From: Trichostrongylus colubriformis
Lineage: Eukaryota > Nematoda > Chromadorea > Rhabditida > Trichostrongylidae
NCBI GenBank assembly: GCA_963978905.1
Contig: OZ022257.1
Coordinates: 41,302,203 to 41,366,202, forward strand
Direction of reading: 5' to 3'
Length of the DNA stretch: 64,000 nt
Part shown: positions 32,900 through 42,282 of the stretch, piece after piece
Layout: each line of letters begins with the position of its first letter
Position numbering within the stretch: the first letter of the stretch is position 1
Position numbers and translations under genes: made by a program
The notes under the pieces: generated by a model
What the model saw: the letters and a program-made list of their open reading frames with translations, nothing else
Database searches by the model: none
What the model was told of the DNA's origin: nothing

Positions 32900-33600
32900 C
32901 AGTCTGGCTGTCGCGAATTGGACGCATCCTTTAGCATCGCGGTGCAACGGTGGATGTGCGCAGTCAACCTCCCGCGCCCAGGAGGCCTTCGTGCCTTCAG
33001 ACGCAACACTGGAGACACCCCGTCGATCAGGATGTGGCCGGCTAGATGGACCCGCCTGGGGACCTAAGGGTCTTACCGACCTTAGTCATTCCCTGACAAT
33101 TATATGCTTTAGCGTCCCTACCTATGCTCCATACATGCCTACAGCTGACTATCCCAACTATAACCTATAGCCGTCGGGCCCCGAACGTCACGTCACTGAC
33201 AACCTGCACTACAGCAACCACAACATAGCAAAGCACAACATGGGAATACAATACACATTTATTACGCAATACTCATCAATACAATATATCATAGCTGACT
33301 CCCAAAGTCGCCTCCGCTAGGGCCACTCCCGACAGTCGACCACACGCAGTAGACCCCCATGCGGCTGATGTTACGTAGCCATATGGCCAACAGTGTCTCG
33401 CATGGGGATCCAAACATTGGGCTACTGACAGTCGGGGAGCAGCGGTGGACACCAGCCAACTCATGTGCCAGCGCTCCGCTACCCGAGAGCTGAGAGTGCA
33501 TTGGCACCCCAGTTCCCGGATAGCATCACGTGACCCACCCCCCGAGGCCATCATCGTCGCGGCGATCTGCGACACTGGCCCTGCCTGTGGCATAATGAAC
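32900..33600. repeat. GC-rich repeat R5, copy 2
   Basis: Collinear with 29860-30640 and diverged by roughly a fifth with several indels. The 230-codon minus frame through this region and the palindrome to its right is an artefact of repeat composition. Confidence 0.65.
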
Positions 33601-33601
33601 G

Positions 33602-33711
33602 GTTTTATAGCACCCGGAGGTCTCGCCCTGGATGGAATAATACGCTTCCACGACGCCAGTCGTGGAAGCGTACTATCCCATCCAGGGCGAGACCTCCGGG
33701 TGCTATAAAAC
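33602..33711. repeat. Palindrome, 53-bp arms, 4-bp spacer
   Basis: The left arm (33602-33654) starts GTTTTATAGCACCCGGAGGT and the right arm (33659-33711) is its reverse complement with two mismatches. Such a structure would extrude or fold into a long hairpin. It may mark a head-to-head join between repeat copies. Confidence 0.9.
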
Positions 33712-34075
33712 ACATTTGGGTGCAATATGATTTGTTTGTGTCGAGAGTCGTGGCACTGAGCACTGGGCGCTGTTTGGAGTTCGCGATTCAGGCGATCAGG
33801 CAGTTGGGCGGAAAGAAAAAGATCGGCGCCGCAGCGCGGATGGGCCGGGAGCGTGACGCCCCCGAGGCCATCGTCGCGACGATCCGCGACACTGGCCCTG
33901 CCTGTGGCATAATGAACGGTTTCATAGCACTCGGAGGTCTCGCCCTGGATAGAATGGTACGCTTCCACGACGCTCAGTCACATTTAGGTGCAATATGATT
34001 TGTTGGTGTCGAGAGTCGTGGCACTGAGCACTGGGCGCTGTTTGGAGTTCGCGATTCAGGCGATCAGGTAGTTGG
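33712..34075. repeat. 268-bp direct duplication, second copy truncated
   Basis: ACATTTGGGTGCAATATGAT (33712) recurs as ACATTTAGGTGCAATATGAT at 33980. About 95 bp following, including GTGGCACTGAGCACTGGGCG and the GATTCAGGCGATCAGG box, are the same in both. The block also contains the CCCGAGGCCATC phrase of repeat R5. Confidence 0.8.
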
Positions 34076-34300
34076 GGAAAGAAAAGGATACATATCGATC
34101 AAGCAATCAAGCGATCAGGCTACTCAAGCGATAAGACGGCTCGTCGTTCACCTGAGCAAACGTATCTCATCCTACTCACCTAATCGCTTAACCACCTAAT
34201 CGCCCTATCGCCCTATCGCCTGATTCGCCTGATTCGCCTGATCACCCCTTTCGCTTGACCATGTTACCCATTCAAATCGTCTGATCGCCTAAAATGTCAG
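34076..34300. repeat. R6-type repeat (GCGATCAGGC/GCCTGATCGC boxes)
   Basis: Many imperfect tandem and inverted boxes such as AAGCGATCAGGCTACTCAAG, ATCGCCTGATTCGCCTGATT and GTCTGATCGCCTAAAA. The same family is seen near 0.9, 35.34-35.44, 47.27-47.45 and 55.67-55.87 kb, where it forms imperfect hairpins with TTCAGAGTTCGCGATTCAGG-like ends. From 34300 to 34890 nothing else is recognised. Confidence 0.5.
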
Positions 34301-34894
34301 CTTTATGGAAATGCGGAGTGAATCTGCAAAAGATGATCTGATACTCATCGGTGTAATTAATTACAGAGTTCATGGTAATCTATGGTATCTGAACCCTTTC
34401 TGCGGATACCACAAAACCGTATCTCCAGAGCATCGCTAACTTCATAATATCGCTATATCACGGCTCTCGCTATCAATACCTATATGTATTTTTCTTTTCC
34501 ACGAAATCGCTACTTGCGCTTATAATGATCGATCGACGCATCTGATTTTGATCCAGCAAGTCCACGAAATCGCTAATACCACTAATTTCCCCCTCATGAA
34601 CATTGTTCAAGAATCATTTTGATGCTATCGCAATGAAGGAGGCAATTTATAAAACATTATCTGCATACATCAGCACTTCTGAGAGGTCTTTGAGAGGTCA
34701 ATTGCACACATTGTAGTATATTTTGACGAAAGTCTTAGTGGAGAAAGCACGAAGTTACTTGCCTCTCTTATACTCATCGTTAGGCAAAAATGGGGTACAG
34801 TGAGATGATCTCCCCATTGCAATAATACCGTCTCTTCTATCGCAAACACCTTCGAACATCGATTACTGCGATTACTCGTGTAAATTTACGTTGC

Positions 34895-35082
34895 TCACTT
34901 GGCAGCGGCGTCTTCCTCGTCTTTCTTCTCCTCCTCCTTATGTTCCTTTCTATGGTAAGAATTGAACAATCGGCGTAGGTCCTCTATTCTCTGTGTAAGA
35001 CCTAAAGGAAGCACCACCGCTCACAAAGAGCACACAAAGGTTCATGCTGAAGCTTACTCTTTTTGCTCTCATCGGCCTTCAT
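34895..35082 (-). CDS. 43-aa charged microprotein, two exons
   Basis: Exon 1 is 35082-35058 (ATG, MKADESKK, ends AAGA|gtaagc). Exon 2 is 35001-34895 (after cttcctttag, stop TGA). The 56-nt intron is phase 1 on both sides. The product continues SLTQRIEDLRRLFNSYHRKE and ends in a Lys/Glu run, DEEDAAAK. The first part would form an amphipathic helix. An acceptor (ttcattgtag) 15 nt before the ATG fits trans-splicing, and an in-frame stop lies directly upstream, so the start is well defined. No family recognised. It may be a complete small gene; splice sites and frame agree well. Confidence 0.6.
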
Positions 35083-35339
35083 AGGTTGTATACAGGACTA
35101 CAATGAACCATACACGCTAATGTTGGCGAACAACACTGCACTCTCCATCTTTATTGTAAACACCAACTAGTTACTTGATACTAAGGAGTCAGCCTGCACG
35201 CACTGCAGCATATTTACTAACGGAAGCTAAGATCTTCATCATCCGATTGTCGGTAAGGTATTGTTCAGATTTCGCAAGTCAGTCGGAAGGAAGAAGATAA
35301 AAAAAGATACATAGCAATTAAGAGTTAAAGGCGGGAAGG

Positions 35340-35600
35340 ATAAGATGCCTATCAATTGGTTGAATGATACGCCTGAATCGCGTGAATCGCGCTATTTGCC
35401 TGGATCGCGAACTCAGAACAATACCTAAAACCACGTCATAGCTAACGCTTTATGATTTTTGACATCGGCGTATCGGCGCTTCCGCGAAGTGGGATTTTCG
35501 GCAATGCAAGGTACCAGCACGTCAGTCTATCTCCATTATGGCAAGTAGCCATAAACATGGATACGCCGATCAGCCAGAAATCTCAAACCAAGAATGCGCC
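35340..35600. repeat. R6 and R8 repeat fragments
   Basis: 35340-35440 holds R6 boxes (GGATCGCGAACTCAGAACAA). 35455-35600 (GGGATTTTCGGCAATGCA ... ATACGCCGATCAGCC) resembles 27090-27250 in inverse/variant form. The open frame at 35538-35804 runs through these repeats and is not called. Confidence 0.4.
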
Positions 35601-36030
35601 GATGCACTCATTTTTCAAAAATATGTAACGTGTAACTGGCCCATACGGACCATACCCTATCGAAGAAGCCCATATCGCATAATTCTACACTGTAAGCGCA
35701 CTAATTGTTCTGGTATCTCACCAGAACCTGGCGCTGATCGTTGCATCTATCAGTCACCGCTTTTCCTTGAGCACTTGAGCAGATTACCTACACTCAATAG
35801 CTGACAGAGTACCTAAAGTGCGACCTTGCGTGATACTGAGAGGCACACCCGATTTATAGCCAACTGTCGACTACATTGCATGCACAATAAATCTACAACT
35901 CCAACGATCTACACAGTAATGACCACTGGCCCAACTGTTATCTCATAAGTGTCCAGTATCCACTATACGGAATTTCACGCAGTTGTAACTTTCTATTGTT
36001 GCTGAGATCAGAGTACGACCGACAGTTCAG

Positions 36031-36171
36031 CGAAAACTATACCCTTCATGGGATTGGAATAGAAAAAAGAAAAAACAAAGCCATATTGACGACGCAATCG
36101 CGAGAAAGAGATCAGTAAAGAAAAGGACCGCGGAGCTCGAACGCCAAATGAAGGAACTGAGGCGATATTGA
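36031..36171 (+). CDS. Last exon of an unknown plus-strand gene
   Basis: After the acceptor gacagttcag (36030) a 47-codon frame reads RKLYPSWDWNRKKKKQSHID, continues with a basic helical stretch (RTAELERQMKELRRY) and ends TGA at 36169-36171. Entry phase 0 if the acceptor is right. The basic coiled C-terminus would suit an RNA-binding or ribosome-associated protein, but no family is recognised. Upstream exons were not found in 30-36 kb, so the gene is partial. Confidence 0.4.
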   Translation, partial: RKLYPSWDWNRKKKKQSHIDDAIARKRSVKKRTAELERQMKELRRY

Positions 36172-36380
36172 TCGAATTAGAAGATTTCATGTGTTATAGC
36201 ATAGTGAGGCACACTATTTGTTGAATCTTGTGTTCGATGTACCGTCCCGTCGCGCTTTCGCCAGTACTGCTACTACAGTTTCGCAATTCTTCCTCTACAG
36301 GCTCGCGCGGTCTAAAAAATACGCTTATCTCTGCCCTTTCCACGACGACAACCATATACCACCGTGCGAGACTTTTGAGA

Positions 36381-36436
36381 GACTCGATGCTCCGATCAGA
36401 CGAGTATATGAACGCGTGTGATCGGAGCATCGAGTC
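36381..36436. repeat. Perfect 18-bp inverted repeat, 20-bp loop
   Basis: GACTCGATGCTCCGATCA at 36381 and its exact complement ending at 36436. It produces two mirrored short frames. It may be a decayed MITE core or a hairpin; no flanking duplication was resolved. Confidence 0.85.
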
Positions 36437-36635
36437 AGTTGCCATTCCACCTCTTTGACATTTCTCTCCTTATATGTACGCATAAGACACGTATAAGCAG
36501 TTATTACGCATAGGAAATTATCGTACGTTATTCCGTGCCTTGCTTTAATGCTTATGCGGTCGATTCGTTCATGTTTATTACTCAAGTTTTAGATAAACGT
36601 TTCCCCGATTCGTGTGGTGTGGTGTGAGTAAAAGA

Positions 36636-36977
36636 ATGCGCGTGGCATCCAAGAAAGATCATCAGAAATCCACGCTTTATCAATTATGCTCAAATAGAAG
36701 CAGCGGGCTTCAGTATGGTATAGGTAACCACAGGGAAAAAGTGGAAAATAATTCAGAACATGGAAAATTCAAAACCGAGAACTTCCCGAAGGACCTGATA
36801 ATTCCCAGCACTGCGCAGGCGAGGAAAGGTAACAAGATACTGCGCTCTGTGCCTAGACAGCATTGCGAACGCTGGTGTGGGGAAAATTTGCGAATGGAAG
36901 GTTGTGCTGTGTTTGAAGAAGTTCTTAACGTCGATAATAAGGAATCATGCTTCTCGTTGGGTCCATCAATGCAGTGA
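36636..36977 (+). CDS. Hypothetical ORF, 113 aa
   Basis: ATG at 36636 opens MRVASKKDHQKSTLYQLCSN, then polar, charged sequence with several Cys (HCERWCGENLRMEGCAVFEE), stop TGA at 36975. It lacks a clear acceptor upstream, a hydrophobic segment and any familiar motif. Composition is more protein-like than most open frames here, but it could still be chance or a decayed transposon ORF. Confidence 0.25.
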   Translation: MRVASKKDHQKSTLYQLCSNRSSGLQYGIGNHREKVENNSEHGKFKTENFPKDLIIPSTAQARKGNKILRSVPRQHCERWCGENLRMEGCAVFEEVLNVDNKESCFSLGPSMQ

Positions 36978-37074
36978 TCTGCTGAAGGGATCGAGCATTA
37001 CTGTAGGTGGTCTCCACTTAAGGTCACTGGTAGGCCACTAAACTGGCGCACGTTTGAGACAGTACAGTCCATTT

Positions 37075-37188
37075 CAATTACGGCTGACAGGGCGAGGCCT
37101 ACGGACTTGTATCGATCTCTCTCACCCCACCACATACTCTCACCCAACTCTGTGAGCCACGCCCCGTCAGCCTACGGGAACTGGACTG
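37075..37188. mobile_element. 114-bp TA-flanked MITE R9, copy 1
   Basis: TA|CAGTCC at the left and GGACTG|TA at the right. The interior shares CTCTCTCACCCCACCACATA-like sequence with the copy at 48342-48493. Tc1/mariner-type target site. Confidence 0.65.
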
Positions 37189-37608
37189 TATATAATAGTG
37201 CAGGTTTCATGATGTGTCGTATTTAACAAGAGTGGACGGCTTCCCTGTTAATCTCCGAGCTGTTCAGAACATTTGGATGTCCCGTCGCACCGTATAGACA
37301 AACGAAACGGGAAGATGCCATCAAAATGCCAATGGAGAAGATGTCGCTCTACCTACAGTCAACAGCTCGCTCGTTATCAACAAGCATGCTACATTTGGCT
37401 CAGTTCTTCGTGGAATAGAGAAATTCGTTTACGATCTTCTGCAGTTTGGATTTTCATACATTGATCCGTGTTCAAAACCTTATCGACTCAACTAGATCCC
37501 AACTCAGGATTCCACGAGAAAGTAAATTTTTGCTTTTGTCAGATTCTGGTGCCTATCTAAATGTTGTCTTCTTTGTCTCTTAGCTCCTCTGACATAAAAA
37601 AGCTTGTT

Positions 37609-38147
37609 CTAGTTAGAAGACTGCACAGACCAGCGACCTGACAAGTCCTGCTGCGCCTTACAAGAAAGGCCCATCAAGGCATGAAAAGCTTTTCTAAAAC
37701 AGTTTCTGCATCTCGTAGGGTCACATTCATACATAAGAGAAAAAAGAGGTGTCGCTTCCGCTAGACGCAGTTTCTTGAACAGAAGCAGTTTTGAGCCGTT
37801 TGTTGCAGCGCTTTCTAGCTGTGTCGTTCAGTATATGTATATACATATGTACAATTACAGTGCTCTCACAAACCTGTACTAAAATTATTGCGAACTGGAT
37901 CTTAACCATGGATTTACCTTGGGTAACTGTTTAAGTGTTGGAAAGGGCACGGAATACTCATAGGGGATGCACAGGCTGAAGTTGCAGCAATCGGATGGTA
38001 GATTGAATAGCGGGTACCTTTCTACGTGAACTGCACCTGGTAACACCAACAATGAAGACAAAATATTAGGTATTTCCTGACATTGGTCAGCGACTCTTCT
38101 TTTCGTTGAAAACGCTAGACTATGGTAGTGGTCGCCCAATTCAAAAT
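37609..38147 (-). CDS. Partial gene, two exons, Cys-containing C-terminus
   Basis: Exon 38147-37918 (after aactaag, phase 1 entry, 76 codons, ends CCCAAG|gtaaat) reads FELGDHYHSLAFSTKRRVAD onward to PTLKQLPK. The next exon is 37818-37609 (after cgacacag) and reads LESAATNGSKLLLFKKL, then PLFSLMYECDPTRCRNCF, and ends at a TAG. Phase 0 at the junction. The segment around EATPLF...CRNCF is faintly like the start of SMYD-type SET proteins just before their MYND zinc finger, but the G-x-G and further Cys pairs are not visible, so this is a weak suggestion only. The 5' end is not found; it may be in the 38.15-38.46 kb interval. It is the last of three minus-strand genes in a row. Confidence 0.45.
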
Positions 38148-38206
38148 CTTAGTTAAACTGGAAAAGTTTTTGGAGTAGTTCGAGATCGATTATCACAAAA
38201 TCGGGA

Positions 38207-38358
38207 GTCCCTATTCCATTCCGTTCTTTCCCTACACTAACACTACTGATCATCGAATCTCTCAAAATTCCAGAAACTGCCAGTCTCTATTCCATTCCAT
38301 TCCTTACCTACACTAACACTACTGATCACCGCATCTCTTAAAATTCCACAAATTGCCG
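38207..38358. repeat. 76-bp tandem duplication
   Basis: Two copies of a 76-bp unit, starting GTCCCTATTCCATTCC and GTCTCTATTCCATTCC, each with CACTAACACTACTGATCA, about ten percent diverged. Non-coding, between two minus-strand genes. Confidence 0.85.
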
Positions 38359-38459
38359 AAATTCCCTCTATAACGGTGTTTTTAACACATACATGTGATT
38401 GCTCATTAGGGCCGTTCGAGGATTCTCAGCTCTCTATCCACACAGAAAGTGCATCCTAT

Positions 38460-38621
38460 CTAACCGAGCAATATGAACATTTTCCATACTACATAGGTGA
38501 GGCAAAGAAATAGCAACATCCAGGCGACACAAAACCTGGACGACACTAAAAAGCTGAAGTTGCCATGATCCTTTGTTGTCGTCCCATACGCATGTGGTTC
38601 GTAATGATAGCCTTGCGTCAT
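38460..38621 (-). CDS. 53-aa single-pass membrane microprotein
   Basis: ATG at 38621, stop TAG at 38462-38460. It begins MTQGYHYEPHAYGTTTKDHG, a polar N-terminus with Tyr and His, followed by a clear hydrophobic helix (VAWMLLFLCLTYVVW, about residues 32-46) and a short tail MFILLG. The shape is that of a tail-anchored or type II microprotein. It lies 241 bp downstream of the 140-aa gene and upstream of the next minus-strand exon, so it may be the middle member of an operon. No strong acceptor is visible immediately upstream. No family recognised. Confidence 0.45.
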   Translation of the reverse strand: MTQGYHYEPHAYGTTTKDHGNFSFLVSSRFCVAWMLLFLCLTYVVWKMFILLG

Positions 38622-38862
38622 GTTAATGCCTTATAGCAGGCAATGACAGACCACAAATGAACTTAGTGGTTTCCATTCAATGAAAACCCGCTTTGCAAGG
38701 CTTGTTTTGCATATAAGACCAAGTGGAAATTGAATTGTCGGCAAGCACATGTTTTCGCTTTCTCAGCCTGCTGCCATGGCAATTGTCCCATTTTACCTAT
38801 TACGAACTACATACACATCAAGCCGAATCTGCAAAGATTTATAGAATTTCTCAAAGAATCAG

Positions 38863-39429
38863 CTATGATGCACTTCGCGCGAAGATCTCGTGAGTATCGT
38901 CGAGTGCTCGACCGAGGACCACTTCCCCAGAGGGTCCATACTGAATCGATTCGGCTGAAATTGATGATGGCGAGCCATTCATAAATCTGACTCAGCACTC
39001 CATTGCGCAGTCCCCAACAGCGTCTCCGCCCATGTTTAAGCCGCCAGCGATAGCAACTCACACAAGACGACGGGCCGGACGCCAATGCACACGCTGCCAC
39101 TCTTCATGGCTGCCAGTTCTCTGATTTCATGAATGGCGTCATTTCGTGAGCTTTCAGTGCTATCCAGCCCTAACGAACCACATACGTGACAGACCAAACC
39201 ACTTTGAATCCAGCTCTTTTTTCTTTTTATGGCATCGTACGTAGTTTCAGTAAGATATACAAGTTTATATCCGGCTCTCAGTAGTAGTTCCGAAGCAAAG
39301 TGAACATAAGGACACCTTCTATGGAGCCATTCCAGATATGTGGGACGCAATGCACCTTGCCCCGATCCCAAAAAAACGCTTGCACGAGCAGGTCACTCTT
39401 TTTGACGTTGCTTCGGCATTCATTTTCAT
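38863..39429 (-). CDS. Three-exon gene, 140 aa, unknown
   Basis: Exons are 39429-39356 (ATG; MKMNAEATSKRVTCSCKRFF; ends GCAAG|gtgcat), 39318-39062 (after tccatag; ends TTGT|gtgagt) and 38954-38863 (after aatttcag; stop TAG). All phases agree (2, 1). The first intron is only 37 nt and resolves an apparent frameshift. Recognisable stretches are CPYVHFASELLLRAGYKLVY, LVCHVCGSLGLDSTESSRND and ESIQYGPSGEVVLGRALDD. It has five Cys, including CSC and CHVC pairs that might bind metal. No signal peptide or membrane segment, so probably intracellular. I do not recognise the family. First of three consecutive minus-strand genes. Confidence 0.65.
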
Positions 39430-39499
39430 TTGAAATTCAATCCCTTAGTAAGTTGTTACAGATGGGAATGAGTAATGCGCATATAAATGCTGTAAATGC

Positions 39500-40790
39500 T
39501 CTGCTGTGATCCGACTTTAACCAGTTTCGTCTGGCCTAAAGGCGTTACATAGCACTTCCTATCTGACGCCTTTGAAGCAGCTCTCAACCCATCGTGCCCC
39601 CTTCGACAGTATTCAAAGTGCTTGAAATCGACGACTGTCCCTCTTAAGCATGGCTTTCAACCCGTCTATTAGCAGGCTGTAACCCTTCACATTTCGAAGC
39701 GGGGGTCATAACGCGATTAAAGTGGCTTATCTAGGAAATTTTTAGCCTTAGTCCTGTATTTATGTAAGATTTACACTTGCTATTAGCATAGTGCAAAGGT
39801 GCCCTGCATTTGTGAGATTTTCAGCTATGATGGACTTTTCGTGCTTAAATTGACCTCTATGGAAATCCTTCTTTTCCCTTATCTTTCAGGGATTTCTACC
39901 GATGAAAGGCCAACCACTAGAAAGTTCGTCAAATATGGGAGAGAAGCTTGATTGATGACGTATTTCGTGCACTATCACGTTTTTCCTTGAGTCATATCCC
40001 CAAAGGACCTTCATATTCCCTCTTTCCTGCTGCTACATGCCGCGGAACCCTTTCCAGGTGGATGGAGGGGTAGAAATGGATCATCCAACGCGAAAAAAAC
40101 CACTTCTTGGTTCACAATCATTTCTTCCTGTCGCTCTCTCATCTCTGTTTGCTTGTTTTGATCGTGCTGAGATATGGATTTAGATGTATTACCCTTAATG
40201 CACCCCCCCCCCCATGTCCTCAAATCGGGTGTGCGTCAAGCATTCCAATTACGTCACTCCCCGCGAATTGGGTAACTGCGCGACATGCTCCTTGTTGGTC
40301 CCATAGTGAATTGACCCAATTTGCAGCTGGACCCGGCTTGTTTACAACGAAAAAGCAAGGAACTTGTCGCGCGCGTTTTTGGCCGTATATACAAAGTGTT
40401 TTCATGGATTTTTATCACCAAAACTGGTCTGTCATGATTTCGTTGTTACTTTTTCGCAATTTTGAAGAACATTCACTGGACTCACGTGCCTAATTTTATG
40501 TCGGAAATATATTTTTGTGACCAATCGGCAATCCCATTGAGAGCATTGTGCCGCAGCATATACAGCTGCGTAGTAATGGCGCCCATTCCTAGGAAATTGA
40601 AAGGAAAAAACGATTTTCGCCCATAATATTTTTTCCGTGGTCATTAGTGAACATTGTTCTTGCCTCGTATTTCCAATTATCCTCGCGACAATCGAATTAC
40701 AATTAATTTCGAACGAGGCTGCTCCTGCTGCTGCTGCGTGAGCTTCTGTTCGCCTCATTTGCTTCCCTCTCGTCTCTATGCTTGTGCCTT
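39500..40790. other. No firm gene
   Basis: The plus frame 40107-40493 crosses a C homopolymer (40202-40213) and lacks splice support. The minus frame 40914-40432 continues from the exon described next and may be partly coding. Otherwise nothing recognised. Confidence 0.3.
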
Positions 40791-40796
40791 TGATAC

Positions 40797-41332
40797 CTTT
40801 TTTTCTTGTCCTAATGAGCCTATAAGTCATCGCGTCTCTTTGAGAACACAAGATCCTTTGATGCAATGTCACAGTTGAATCTCTGGGAAGTTCTATGATT
40901 GAAGAACGAGGCAAGTAGTTGGTCCTATGGGCTTATATGGCGAGTCACAATGACGGATTAGGAGCCGCAGAGGCTGGAAAACCCAAAAACATCTTACCAA
41001 ATGATGTTCAGACCTCTTGCCATGACATATCTTATGTTGGTCTGACCTGCAATACATCGTATATTCGTCCACTTTAGCGTGAACGGTACCTTTGATGAGA
41101 AAAGCTACTACAGTTATGTAAACGCTTAGAATGGCAAACTCGGGGTGAAAAATGGGTTGAAGAATATTTAGGGGAGTCGTACTCCCATCGAAAAATCCAC
41201 TAGGATTCCTCGAAGACCACCCTCTATTCGATGTGATTTTTACACCAATAAGTCGATCTTCAGTCCAAAAACGAACGTCAATTTCATCATAAATAATAAT
41301 TTCAGGAAGCAATACGATTAACGAAAAATAAC
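40797..41332 (-). CDS. Partial gene, membrane-spanning protein, two exons
   Basis: Exon 41332-41090 (acceptor cctaaaaag, phase 1 entry; donor AAAG|gtaccg) encodes YFSLIVLLPEIIIYDEIDV, then RFWTEDRLIGVKITSNRGW, and a hydrophobic segment near its end (FAILSVYITVVAFLIK). The next exon is 40892-40797 (after caatcatag; ELPRDSTVTLHQRILCSQRD; possible donor AAAG|gtatca, otherwise open to 40432). Phase 1 at the junction. It looks like a transmembrane helix followed by a basic cytoplasmic tail (RLIRTRKK). The 5' exons and stop are not settled. An alternative donor at TGCAG|gtcaga exists. No family recognised. Confidence 0.45.
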
Positions 41333-41425
41333 CTTTTTAGGAGGCATTCTCAGTACTGACTCAGAAGCGTCAACCGGGTGGAGGTGGAGAGCCTTTTCTC
41401 AAAAGATTAGCCCGCTGCGAAACTA

Positions 41426-41639
41426 TTGGGTTGGTGCATAATTAATGCGGTCTTTTAAAACAAATTGATCTGGCAAAAACGATAAAAAAAATCAGTAAAA
41501 ACCCGTTCAAATGATGATTCAGGAGCGTTTTCACTATCGTGATCAAAAACCCCTTCCTATTTGATAGTCGTCAAAACGTCAATTTCCACTAGAGATAAAC
41601 ACAACAATAAAAAGCCGCATTTATTATGCACCAACCCGA
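41426..41639. mobile_element. 214-bp mariner-derived MITE
   Basis: Flanked by TA (41424-41425, 41640-41641), with 25-bp inverted ends TTGGGTTGGTGCATAATTAA and TCGGGTTGGTGCATAATAAA. These closely resemble mariner-derived MITE ends of the TTGGTGCAAAA type. No coding capacity. Confidence 0.85.
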
Positions 41640-41889
41640 TATATCCACTCAAATTCTATGCCATCCCAAAGTGTGTTCTATTTTCCTATATGTATGTATC
41701 GGTACTGTACTCTTTTCGCTTGAGTTCTGTTTCTTTGTGGACTTGGACACAGTCATGGAGGACATTTGTAAAAGCAACACACAGAGTCAAGTAGTTGAAA
41801 GAGGTATGACGGGTGTATGTCGCTTAGCGAGGACCCTTGCAGCTAAGTTGCTATGGGGCCCATGGGCCGTTGCCGCCACCCTAACGCCG

Positions 41890-42140
41890 GCCCGACGATG
41901 GATGTATATCGTTAGGACAGAAGCGTCGCGTGGCCGTGTTCGGCACGCGATGGGATGGTGCGAGCTATGAGGGCCGTATTAGCTGAGTCTTGAAGCGATT
42001 ATGCCTAGAATGAGGCGTAGAGCACCGTCATCGCTTCAAGACCCATCCAATACGGCGCGCATAGCTCGCACCATCCCGTCGCTTGCCGAACACGGCCACG
42101 CGACGTTTCTGTCCGAACGATATACACCCCTCGACGATCT
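41890..42140. mobile_element. Foldback element, ~105-bp arms
   Basis: The left arm (GATGTATATCGTTAGGACAG ... AGTCTTGAAGCGAT, ending 41999) is the inverse of 42030 onward (ATCGCTTCAAGACCCATCCA ... CCGAACGATATACACCCC) with about ten percent mismatch and a 30-bp loop. Open frames on both strands are mirror images of each other. No target duplication resolved. Confidence 0.8.
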
Positions 42141-42252
42141 TCTGCGACGGATATCTCGTCACATCACCGAACTCTCAGATGTTCGTAGTTGATTATTGCC
42201 ATACAAAAGACTTCTTCAACGAAAACTGCAAGTAACTGACTTTCACAAACAT

Positions 42253-42258
42253 TTTATT
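42253..42258 (-). terminator. AATAAA polyadenylation signal
   Basis: The minus-strand AATAAA lies 25 nt after the stop codon of the membrane-protein gene at 42283, strong support for that 3' end. Confidence 0.6.
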
Positions 42259-42282
42259 CCGCTGGCGAACTAAGCGTGGATT

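Noticed and set aside
33276..33968. 230-codon minus-strand ORF
   Set aside because: It runs through repeat R5, a palindrome and a direct duplication; it is a product of GC-rich repeat composition.
39356..39429. Apparent frameshift at a run of seven T
   Set aside because: A 37-nt GT-AG intron (39319-39355) restores the frame exactly, so no sequencing error or pseudogene needs to be invoked.
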